Shown: piece after piece, positions 9,869 to 18,290 of the stretch
Position numbering within the stretch: position 1 is the first letter of the stretch
How the letters are laid out: each line of letters opens with the position of its first letter
DNA from: Pigoraptor vietnamica
Taxonomy: Eukaryota; Opisthokonta; Filasterea
DNA length: 18,290 bases
Direction of reading: 5' to 3'
Assembly: GCA_943704525.1 (NCBI GenBank)
Contig: CALSCQ010000196.1
Coordinates: 1-18,290 of the forward strand
Translations under genes and position numbers: made by a program
The notes under the pieces: generated by a model
The model's database searches: none
The model's input: the letters and a program-made list of their open reading frames with translations, nothing else
Told to the model about the DNA's origin: nothing

Positions 9869-12800
9869 TCACACGGAACTCTCGCTCGTGTCCGCTGACG
9901 GCGTCCACCGTTTCATGATGTCAGCAACCGTCTGACGCATAACGGGCTTGCTGTAAACTTCGCTCATGCCGGCGGAGAGGTAAAGGGCGCGGTCCTCGGG
10001 TGTCACGTCGCCCGTTACGCCAATGATGACGGCGGCGGTGGGAAGCGTGCGGATGGCCTTGGTGGCGGCTGTCGAAGAATGAGGGCTTGGGGAGTTAGAC
10101 AGCTGACGAGTGACAAGGGCGCACATCAACGGCGCGTGTCTACAATTGGAGAAAGTCGGTTGTAACGCCTCTCACTCAGGGTGTGTGCCAAGCCGCTGTT
10201 ATGCGCCCGTAGCTGTGTGCGATAACCCGCATTTAGTCGCAAAGTCACGCCCGTGCGCTGCACCCACCGACACCGTCCATTTCGGGCATTTGGATGTCCA
10301 TCCACACAATGTCGTACTCGTTCTTCTTCGCAAGCTCAACGGCGAACAGGCCGTTCTCCGCCTCGTCCACGATCGCGTCCGGCGCAACCGCGAGAATGTA
10401 GCGGTGAAGCACAAGGCGATTCAGCTTGATGTCGTCGACCACGAGGTATCGCGCAACGCGCGACACCGGCTGGGAGACACGAAAGCGTGAGCGGTTATTC
10501 AGTGAAAATGCGCGATGATCCACAGTTGTGCACAGCCTCGCTCAGTCCCTGCCTAACCTTTGATTCGGCCAGTGGTTTCAGCGCAACCAGTGGAATGTCC
10601 TGCGCGGCCTGCATTTGCACACTGGCTCAGTGCCCTGAAGAGACGTGCACATGTACCCGCACACTTCACACTCAAACAAGCGCACACACAAACACGCGCA
10701 CATCCGCGTACACTCAATACTCAAACAACCGCACACACGAACCACGCACACGCACCGTTTCCACCATGACTGGCGGCACCTCGACAGAGACCAACGGCGG
10801 CGGCAACTCCTGATTATCGGTTCCGTCGTCGTACACGACCACGACCGTCTCGCAACCGTCCGCGCCGCTCTTGTCGGAGGACGACGACACATCCACCGCG
10901 TCGGCTTCCGCCGGTTCAAACGGCATCTCAAACCAGAAGGTGCTCCCGTGGCCCGGCGTCGAGTCGACGCCGACAACGCCGCCCATTGCCTCCGCAAGCA
11001 TCGCGCACAGATAGAGGCCAAGGCCCACGCCCTGGTGTCGCGCGCGGCTGTCGAGCTGCGTGAATGGCTGGAAGAGGAGGTGCGCCTTCGCCTCGTCGAT
11101 GCCTGGGTGAAGAGCGAAATTTAACATTGTGCATAGCGGAACACAGTCGCGTGCCATCGCAAGCTCGTGAAAAACGTGCGATGTGCCATGCTGTGAGAGG
11201 CAGATACAAACGATTCGCACCTGGGCCCTCATCGCGCACCGTCCACCGTATGCGCGCCGGTCCAGTCCCCTCCCCTACGTTCAATATCTCCGCGCGGAGG
11301 CAGATCGTCCCCGACGTCCCCCCGTACTTGATCGCGTTCACCACGTAGTTCAGCAGCAGCTGCTTGACCCGCACAGAGTCGCACCACAACAGCACCCCCT
11401 TCTCAAATGCCTCCACCCGCAGCCTCATCGATGGCTTCTCGCTAAGCTTCGGCCGCACTATCAACGCCACGTCCGACAGCAGTCCCTCCAGCGACGTCGG
11501 CGCCACCACAATCTTCAGCCCGTGCTCCTCCAGCCGCCGCAAGTCAAGCACGTCGTCGATAATGTGCTTCATCAGACTGCACATCTTCATCGTGTCCCGG
11601 AGGTCGCTCACAATCGCATACGACACACTCGCGTTGTCCGCCACGCCGTTCGGCCTCCACGGCTGCCCCGCAGGCCGGTCGACGTCCGATCCGACGACAA
11701 GACACGCGGCGAGCGACTCGGCCAGCGACGTCGCGTGGTCGACGAGACCGACGATGGCATTGAGGGGGTTGCGGAGCTCGTGGTTCACGAAGCCTGCAGG
11801 TAGAGGCGTGCGTGTGCGTGCATGTTAGTGTCGTACGGCGGGCGCGTGATCCGTAATAACAAACATACGCAGTCACGCACCGATCATTTCGTTAACACGC
11901 AGGCGGCGCATTTCCGACGCGGCCATCTTCAGCTGCGTGAGCACAACGGCGCGAACGACGAGCACTGTCGCGATGAGGAGCAGTACGAGGCCCATGGCCG
12001 TCAGCGCTGCATACATCGCTGCGTCCAACGTCGTCGACGCTACTAGCGCCGCCGATGGGACAGAGACAATAAGGAACATGCGGTTGCCGAAGGGAACGTA
12101 CGACCGTGCAATCGCGCCGTCCACGGGCAGCACGTCCTTCGCTCTCTTGGGCGTTTGTTGCGCGCCGTCCGGCACAAACACGGCGGTGTCCGCCGTCGCA
12201 TCAAAGAGGTACGTCGTGATCGATGCCCGCAGATCGGGAGACGCAAACACAGAGGGGAGCCCCACCGCAGCCATGACGACGCCGAGCGAGCTGTTGAGCC
12301 TTTCCTCCGGAGTGCTAGGCACACCCAGCGAGGCGTACAGGGGAATGACGAGGACGAGGCCGCTCTCTTTCGGAAAAGTGAAGCCAGACACGGCACGCAC
12401 TGTCCCGTTCGCGCGGGCCTGCGCAATGTCGCCGCCCATCGCCCTCGACGCAAGCAAGTCGGTACCAGCGTCGCCAAGCGGACTCGGACCAATCTTTCTC
12501 CACTCGTACAATATCGGCGCGTACTGTGGGCGTGCGTACACGGGCTTCGCGGGCGGCGGACGGCTGTGGGCGCCATCACCACCTCCCATCGTCGTGTCGT
12601 GCGTTCCGTCGGATGTTCCGTTGGGTGGAGGCGGCCCCCCACCTCCGGACGGCGGCGGGCCGGGAGGTGGGCCGTGACCACCTAGGGGCGGTTTTGGGCC
12701 TTTGCCAGGCGGCGGTGGTGGTCCTCCAGAAGACGACGCGTTGCCCGGCCCACTCACGGCAATGTCGCCCGCGTATACCGAGTCGTAAGGCTCGGTGACG

Positions 12801-13309
12801 GTGTAGTTGAAATAGAGCGGGTCGAGGGCGTTGATGGCGCGGACTAAGTTTTCGAACTGCATCTTCGAGGCGAAGGGAACTTGTCGCGACCACGCGAGGC
12901 CGACGACGGCATCCGGCCACTGCGTGCTCACGAGTGACTCGCGAAACGCACGCGACGTCATGTTCGCGAGATTTTGCATCGACAAGAGCGTGTACCGGTA
13001 CCTGTCGAGCGACGACTGCGTGTTCGCAAGAGCCATGGCGACGCTTCCATGCTCAACCCCCGCAAGATCGTCCACCTTGCTCTGCAATTGCTCACTTTGA
13101 GCATTCTTCAGCGTAACATACACAACCGTCGGGACGACGACGCACGCCACCGCCACGAAACCGACGGCGAGGCAGCTCCACCACGTCACAAACGCCCCAA
13201 AGCGCGTCCGCTGTTCACGCGAAGGCGCAACGCGAATATGTGTCGTCGGATGCGCCGAATTCGTCGCAGAAGACACCTTCGCGAGCCTTCCTGCGCTTGT
13301 GCGCTTCAT
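9869..13309 (-). CDS. Hybrid histidine kinase with CHASE-type extracellular sensor (first copy)
   Basis: Six exons (13309-11881, 11793-11221, 11102-10756, 10608-10558, 10469-10268, 10068-9869) join in frame to 933 residues. The N-terminus is cytosolic and basic. TM1 is about 44-66 and TM2 about 432-454. Between them is a sensor of about 365 residues whose blocks SLDRYRYTLLSMQNL, WSRQVPF and ILYEWRKIG...LG fit the CHASE family, interrupted by a Pro/Gly-rich insert at 186-260. The H-box [11 protein letters not shown] follows, with phospho-acceptor His481. The ATP-binding domain shows the N-box ([13 protein letters not shown]), DEGPG, LFQPFTQL and GVGLGLYL. The receiver has Asp812/Asp813, phospho-acceptor Asp858 in [11 protein letters not shown], and Lys908 in YSKPV. 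All phosphorelay residues are present, so it should sense an external ligand and pass phosphate from His to Asp. The ATG at 13309 is the first in frame. A near-identical paralogue lies about 6 kb away. The ligand is unknown. Confidence 0.93.
10615..10755 (-). repeat. CA/TG-rich intron 3 of the first kinase
   Basis: The intron 10755-10609 is a degenerate TG-rich repeat that starts at the donor itself (GTGCGTGTGCGTG on the sense strand). The same intron in the second kinase is longer and a purer repeat. Confidence 0.8.
11232..11917. repeat. Gene-conversion-like block, copy A (matches 17288-17972)
   Basis: Bases 11232-11804 match 17288-17860 without any difference I can see, over 573 bases including third codon positions. 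Similarity continues through intron 1 into exon 1 with one substitution (11805) and one single-base indel (about 11858). Flanking exons of the two kinases differ much more, for example roughly 8-10 differences in 200 bases in the last exon. Confidence 0.85.
12530..12754 (-). repeat. Pro/Gly-rich low-complexity insert in the CHASE sensor
   Basis: This segment encodes about 75 residues made of Pro runs (up to five), Gly runs and Asn/Ser/Thr/His spacers, between the two halves of the extracellular sensor. It is GC-rich with repeated GGX codons. It probably forms a flexible extracellular loop. Confidence 0.8.
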
Positions 13310-13972
13310 TTTCGCGTCCGCTTCTTTCGCCAATCTCAGGGACCACGGAGCCCTTTAGCCCTATCGACGCGCCGACATTCCCACAAAAGTGGACGCGATT
13401 CGAACGACTCTCGCTCTATGTTAACGCACATAAAATGGAAGAGACGAAGGGATCCACTAGAGTGCATCGACGAAAGTTGTGTCGGTGTGTCGCAGTGCCA
13501 TCAAAATGAGCCATAGGGAAGCTTTGGGACGCCCCATAGTGAGCCCATAGTGAACCCGATTATTACCGATGTTTATTTCATTCCGTGAAATTTCAATACA
13601 TTTTCCATAGTGAAATGTGGCGGTAAATTTTGCGAGATCGGCGGTTACCTTGTGCGTCACTCTTGTCTGTGTCTGGACGTTGTGCAGCAAGGGTGCGACA
13701 ATGTGGAAGTCTGGCAAAAAAACGACTGATTTCAAGGTCAAAAATGAAATAAAGGTGTCGGCTGTCGCCCTAACCCACGAGCGCGGGTAACCGCGGCGTC
13801 ATTTCACACTGAGGTCGGCACAGTTCAGCAACACTGTTTTGGCCGCGTGAAGCACTGTCACGCAGCCGTCTGCCACGCGAAGGGCAAGTGGCGCAGAAAT
13901 GAGCGTGCGGCAGGACGTCATGCGCTCGCGTGCGAAACGCAAGGGAAATCAGCCGGTTTCCGCCGGCACTGA
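13310..13972. promoter_or_regulatory. Divergent region between first kinase and membrane protein genes
   Basis: No supported gene fills this stretch, although the 5' part of the membrane protein gene may begin near 13899. An AT-richer core (about 13500-13760) carries four CCATAG motifs (13511, 13534, 13545, 13605) and the inverted repeat ATTTCA-TTCCG-TGAAAT (13575-13591). Both flanking genes read outward, so promoters for both are expected here. Confidence 0.5.
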
Positions 13973-15457
13973 TGGCCGGCACCGGTCACCTCTCTCGGCG
14001 ACAAGACCGCCGCCGGAGGTGACGCCGCCGCCGACGCGCCGGTAGCCCTCAACGGCGTGTGGGACTGTGCAGTGGCGTGTGCGGGGATCGCTGTCGCGGT
14101 CGCTCTCCACTTATTCGGACGCAATTTCTACCCGATGAGCCTGCGCGTGCGTGGCGACGGGACGGAATACGTGCGAATTGCCTCTCGCTTCGACAGCCTC
14201 TCCTCGGCCGTCGGATACGTTGGCAACAGGACGGTGGGGATGCCCTTGTTGAACTACGCCCTTCGTCCAAAGGCCATGGCGACGAAGGAAGATGTGGAGG
14301 GCTGGATCGAGAGCGTCTGCACCTTTCTGTTCGTCGCGCATATGGTGTCGTCCGCGGCGTTTGTGTGGACGGCGCGTCAGTACGCGGTCGTGCGCAGTCG
14401 CCGCTCACTGCGGTTCCTATTCTTCTTCCTCGTGAGCTTTCCAGCGTTCGTAGGCCATACGAGTGTGCCACTCACGGACACAATCGCCGTCGACATCGCG
14501 CTAATGTCGTTTACCGCCATGGCAGTTGCCACGACATGCTCGGCGCAGAAGCCATTGGTGGCCCTGTTCATGGGCTGCCTGGCCGGCTTATTCGCTGCAT
14601 ACTCGACGCTGCTGCGCCCTTCCTTCCTCTATCCCACGCTCGTCAGCGCCGCCGTGCACTTGGCAGTCAACCTGAGTCGTGCGCGACCGATCGCTCCTCA
14701 CTCTCTCGCTGCGTGCATTGCGCTCTACGGAACGATCGCCATCGTGGCCACCCGTTGTGCGCGCGTGTACGGCACGCTGTGCGTCCAAAATCCGGCGACT
14801 TTCGGTGCCGTCGTTCATGCGCAGATGGGCCTTCGCGGCGGCCGCCTGCTGTGGAATGGTGTGTACCCGGCCAACGGCGAGTTCCCCGTGTTGTCAGACG
14901 CGCTCCTGGCGCCGCGGTTTTACAGCGAGTGTCGGCTCGACCGCATGCTGGGCCTCGGGGACAACAGTTTGTCGGGCTGTCTGTTGCAGCGCGCGCACCT
15001 CGTCCCCGTTTACGTCGCCAAGAAGTGGGCCGGGCTATTCGACCACTTTCGATTTCAGCCGTACGTGGAAGCCGCCACGCCGACGTGGCTGTGCGCCCTC
15101 AGTCGCACGTACGACGGCATTCTCATCGCCGGCGTGTTTTTCGCGGTGTGGGAAGCGTCGTTGTACCTGCTGCGTCGCCGTCTCGCACGCGTGAGCATCG
15201 GCGGTGCGTGCCTCGCTTCGTTCGTAACGTTCTCCGTCCTCAACCTCGCCGAGCACACGCTCTTACACCCAGAGGATCGCTTCAGTTTTCCCGTCATTCC
15301 GTGCGCCGCCATCTGGGCGCTTCGTCTCGTCGAGCGCATTCACGACGACATCGTGCAAAAGCGCACTGCGTCTGCGTGCGCGTGTGTCGCCGGTGCCAGC
15401 GTCTCCGTGGTGGCATTCGCTGTGCAGGTCCTTGCGTGGGACAGGACAGGTTTCTGA
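13973..15457 (+). CDS. Polytopic membrane protein resembling GT-C glycosyltransferases, 5' end unresolved
   Basis: The frame is open from 13973 to a TGA at 15457, and about ten hydrophobic segments are spread through it. The first lies at about 14060-14115. Straight after it comes GDGTEY (Asp at 14156), then NRTVGMPLL, a mid-protein LLRPSFLYP, and near the end HPEDRFSFPVIP. An acidic motif in the first loop plus later Arg/Pro-rich loop motifs is the layout of GT-C enzymes such as ArnT or protein mannosyltransferase relatives, which use polyprenyl-phosphate sugars at the ER or plasma membrane. The first in-frame ATG is 14135, which would lose the first membrane segment. A start at 13899 (57-base exon) spliced from 13955 to 14006 keeps the frame and would add 19 residues, but both splice sites are weak. 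It sits between two histidine kinases on the other strand. That it is a gene is well supported; the enzyme family is tentative. Confidence 0.55.
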   Translation, partial: WPAPVTSLGDKTAAGGDAAADAPVALNGVWDCAVACAGIAVAVALHLFGRNFYPMSLRVRGDGTEYVRIASRFDSLSSAVGYVGNRTVGMPLLNYALRPKAMATKEDVEGWIESVCTFLFVAHMVSSAAFVWTARQYAVVRSRRSLRFLFFFLVSFPAFVGHTSVPLTDTIAVDIALMSFTAMAVATTCSAQKPLVALFMGCLAGLFAAYSTLLRPSFLYPTLVSAAVHLAVNLSRARPIAPHSLAACIALYGTIAIVATRCARVYGTLCVQNPATFGAVVHAQMGLRGGRLLWNGVYPANGEFPVLSDALLAPRFYSECRLDRMLGLGDNSLSGCLLQRAHLVPVYVAKKWAGLFDHFRFQPYVEAATPTWLCALSRTYDGILIAGVFFAVWEASLYLLRRRLARVSIGGACLASFVTFSVLNLAEHTLLHPEDRFSFPVIPCAAIWALRLVERIHDDIVQKRTASACACVAGASVSVVAFAVQVLAWDRTGF

Positions 15458-15755
15458 CGCGCCCTGCGCGATCAACTTAAACAAATCGTACCAAAGGGCT
15501 TTAGTGCGGTAGGCAGACCACAAGTACACGGCATGTTTTTCCAGGTAATTTGCCTGTCGGCCCAATTGCGACGCAATAAGCGTCGGCAGAGAGCCTTATT
15601 GTGCACGTGTGAGAGAAAGACAACACGCAAACGCCGTAGAAAGCGGCAGCGCGAATGCCGGACCGCCCATCAGGCACGCACAGAGAGAGCGACAAAAGGA
15701 CAACGAGTTCTGCAACATTGCCACTCTCAGCCATCGCAATCGGACGCACGCCACC
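15458..15755. other. Convergent 3' intergenic region
   Basis: This 298-base gap separates the stop codons of the membrane protein gene (plus) and second kinase (minus). I see no gene, clear poly(A) hexamer or long repeat in it. It lacks the poly-G and GT tracts found at the 3' end of the first kinase, so the duplicated segment appears to end near the kinase stop codon. Confidence 0.6.
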
Positions 15756-18290
15756 TCAAGCGGAACTCTCGCTCGTGTCCGCTGACGGCGTCCACCGTTT
15801 CATGACGTCGGCGACCGTCTGACGCATAACGGGCTTGCTGTAAACTTCGCTCATACCGGCGGAGAGGTACAGCGCGCGGTCCTCGGGTGTCACGTCGCCC
15901 GTTACGCCAATGATGACGGCGGCGGTGGGAAGCGTGCGGATGGCCTTGGTGGCAGCTGTCGAGCGAAGCGGGTGGGGCAGGCGTAAGTCAGCTGACGAGA
16001 GAGAAGCGCATCAACGGCGCGTGTCTACAAAAATAGGGGGGTGGATGGAACGCCTGTCACTCAAGGTGTGTGCCAAGCCGCTGTTATGCACCCGTCGCTG
16101 TGTGCGATAAACCCGCATTCAGTCTTGCGCCCCGTGCGCTGCACCCACCGACACCGTCCATTTCGGGCATTTGGATATCCATCCACACAATGTCGTACTC
16201 GTTCTTCTTCGCAAGCTCAACGGCGAACAGGCCGTTCTCCGCCTCGTCCACGATCGCGTCCGACACGACAGTGAGAATGTAGCGGTGAAGCACAAGGCGA
16301 TTCAGCTTGATGTCGTCGACGACGAGGTACCGGGGTATCCGCGACAACGTCAGCGACGGCGTCTGCGGGACGTCCACGCACTTCGTTAGTCAAATTTACC
16401 GGAATTGCGTGCAAACTCAGGCTAAGCGCACGCCCACGGAATACCTTCGAGTCTGTCAATGGTGCCATCGAGACCAACGGGATGTCCTGCGTCGTCTGCG
16501 GTGCAAAGGATCGCTCAGCGCCAAGCGAGCGCACACACCCATGCACACAACGTGCACACACATGCGAATATGTACACGAACATGAACATGTACACGCATA
16601 CACACGCGCACGCACACACACACGCACACGCACGGCACACACACACGCACACGCACGCGCACAACGCACACACACGCACACGCACACACACGCACACGCA
16701 CACACACACACGCACACGCACCAATTCCTCCTTGACGACAGCAGAGACCAACGGCGGCGGCCTTTCCTGGTTGTCGGTCCCGTCGTCGTACACGACCACG
16801 ACCGTCTCACAACCGTCCGATGCGCTCTTGTCCGAGTGCATTGAGCCGCCCAACGCATCGGCGTCCGCGGGTTCAAACGCCATCTCGAACCAGAAGGTGC
16901 TCCCTTGGCCCGGCGTTGAATCCACGCCGACAGCGCCGCCCATTGCCTCCGCAAGCATCGCGCACAGATAGAGCCCAAGGCCCACGCCCTGGTGTCGCGC
17001 GCGGCTGTCGAGCTGCGTGAACGGCCGGAAGAGGAGGTGCGCCTTCGCCTCGTCGATGCCTGCGTGCAGCGAGAGATGTCGGATCAGCTCAAATGATAGT
17101 GTGTCCGTCGACCAAAAAAGGAAGAGAGAGACTAAGCGCTGCTTGCTTCAAAGATGCGGGCACAAAATGCACCCACAACACACACGCACAGAACACTTTC
17201 GTACAGAGGCGACAGCAGCACTATCACTATCAGAAAAGGGGAAACGCGCGGGGAGCGTCCACGCGGCAACACGCACCTGGACCTTGGTCGCGCACCGTCC
17301 ACCGTATGCGCGCCGGTCCAGTCCCCTCCCCTACGTTCAATATCTCCGCGCGGAGGCAGATCGTCCCCGACGTCCCCCCGTACTTGATCGCGTTCACCAC
17401 GTAGTTCAGCAGCAGCTGCTTGACCCGCACAGAGTCGCACCACAACAGCACCCCCTTCTCAAATGCCTCCACCCGCAGCCTCATCGATGGCTTCTCGCTA
17501 AGCTTCGGCCGCACTATCAACGCCACGTCCGACAGCAGTCCCTCCAGCGACGTCGGCGCCACCACAATCTTCAGCCCGTGCTCCTCCAGCCGCCGCAAGT
17601 CAAGCACGTCGTCGATAATGTGCTTCATCAGACTGCACATCTTCATCGTGTCCCGGAGGTCGCTCACAATCGCATACGACACACTCGCGTTGTCCGCCAC
17701 GCCGTTCGGCCTCCACGGCTGCCCCGCAGGCCGGTCGACGTCCGATCCGACGACAAGACACGCGGCGAGCGACTCGGCCAGCGACGTCGCGTGGTCGACG
17801 AGACCGACGATGGCATTGAGGGGGTTGCGGAGCTCGTGGTTCACGAAGCCTGCAGGTAGAAGCGTGCGTGTGCGTGCATGTTAGTGTCGTACGGCGGGCG
17901 CGTGATCCGTAATACAAACATACGCAGTCACGCACCGATCATTTCGTTAACACGCAGGCGGCGCATTTCCGATGCCGCCATCTTCAGCTGCGTGAGCACA
18001 ACGGCGCGAACGACGAGCACTGTCGCGATGAGGAGCAGTACGAGGCCCAGCGCTATGAGTGCCGCGTACATCGCTGCGTTGGACGTCGTTGACGCTACTA
18101 GCGCCGCCGAGGGGACAGAGACAATAAGGAACATGCGGTTGCCGAAAGGGGCGTACGACCGTGCAATCGCGCCGTCCACGGGCAGCACGTCCTTCGCTCT
18201 CTTGGGCGTTTGTTGCGCGCCGTCCGGCACAAACACGGCGGTGTCCGCCGTCGCATCAAAGAGGTACGTCGTGATCGATGCCCGCAGATC
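15756..18290 (-). CDS. Hybrid histidine kinase with CHASE-type sensor (second copy), 5' end beyond the window
   Basis: This is a paralogue of the kinase at 13309-9869 with the same exon plan: 17936 to beyond 18290, 17849-17277, 17059-16722, 16495-16445, 16362-16149 and 15955-15756. Exons two, four and six have the same lengths as in the first copy; exon three is 9 bases shorter and exon five 12 bases longer. Visible are the C-terminal part of the sensor, TM2, the H-box [11 protein letters not shown], the N-box, DQGPG (Glu in the other copy), [19 protein letters not shown] and YSKPV. It therefore looks fully functional as His-to-Asp phosphorelay kinase. Its first exon is cut by the window edge, so the ligand-binding half of the sensor and TM1 are not seen. 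Exon two is essentially identical in DNA to the first copy, while other exons differ by several percent or more. Confidence 0.92.
16535..16721 (-). repeat. Expanded GT microsatellite at the donor of intron 3, second kinase
   Basis: The intron 16721-16496 starts on the sense strand with GTGCGTGTGCGTGTGTGTGT, and alternating TG/CG units run for about 150 bases. The donor site is thus part of the repeat itself. The matching intron in the first kinase is about 80 bases shorter. Confidence 0.9.
17288..17972. repeat. Gene-conversion-like block, copy B (matches 11232-11917)
   Basis: This is the second copy of the near-identical block. It covers nearly all of kinase exon 2, intron 1 and the 3' tip of exon 1. 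The first differences beyond it are at the DEGPG/DQGPG codon on one side and around the codons just before the exon 1 end on the other. Confidence 0.85.

Noticed and set aside
11183-11803. 206-residue plus-strand open frame repeated at 17017-17859
   Set aside because: It is the antisense of kinase exon 2. The two copies match because the kinase DNA is nearly identical, not because of an antisense gene.
13310-13333. Extending the first kinase N-terminus to 13333
   Set aside because: That codon is TTG on the minus strand; the first in-frame ATG is at 13309.
13457-13741. 94-residue minus-strand open frame upstream of the first kinase
   Set aside because: It lacks an ATG at its start, has no recognisable domain, and overlaps the AT-rich divergent promoter.

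Overview
The window comes from a eukaryotic nuclear genome, most likely a free-living unicellular eukaryote. It is GC-rich, and its genes are interrupted by short introns (about 80-260 bases). I place about 21 introns. All 20 acceptors read CAG and 18 of the 21 donors read GTG. CA/GT microsatellites are abundant inside introns and between genes. CHASE-type hybrid histidine kinases next to a sepiapterin-reductase-like gene and a urea transporter fit a heterotrophic protist (for example an apusomonad, amoeba or choanoflagellate relative). The lineage cannot be fixed from sequence reading alone.

There are seven protein genes on strictly alternating strands. (1) A sepiapterin-reductase-like short-chain dehydrogenase (minus, positions 1067 to below 73), whose 3' end lies outside the window. 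(2) A single-exon calcineurin-like metallophosphoesterase (plus, 1308-2126). (3) A four-exon protein with a GAF-like domain and an Arg/Ser-rich tail (minus, 3848-2382). (4) A six-exon, 1213-residue urea transporter with three short N-terminal repeats and a long C-terminal ankyrin region (plus, 4912-9421). (5) A complete six-exon hybrid histidine kinase of 933 residues (minus, 13309-9869). (6) A polytopic membrane protein resembling GT-C glycosyltransferases, with an unresolved 5' end (plus, about 13973-15457). (7) A second, closely related hybrid histidine kinase (minus, from beyond 18290 to 15756), cut by the right edge.

The intergenic stretches are therefore alternately shared divergent promoters (1068-1307, 3849-4911, 13310 to about 13972) and shared 3' regions (2127-2381, 9422-9868, 15458-15755). 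The first promoter holds a perfect CRE-type palindrome. The second is AT-rich with clustered CCAAT motifs.

Three points stand out. The urea channel is fused to four ankyrin modules that resemble the C-terminal ankyrins of glutaminases. The two kinases are duplicates on either side of an opposite-strand gene and share a 573-base stretch that I read as identical, a sign of recent gene conversion. The GAF protein and the urea transporter, which share one promoter region, both carry several RRxS phosphorylation-type motifs. A common nitrogen-sensing or cAMP-linked circuit is possible but is inference only.
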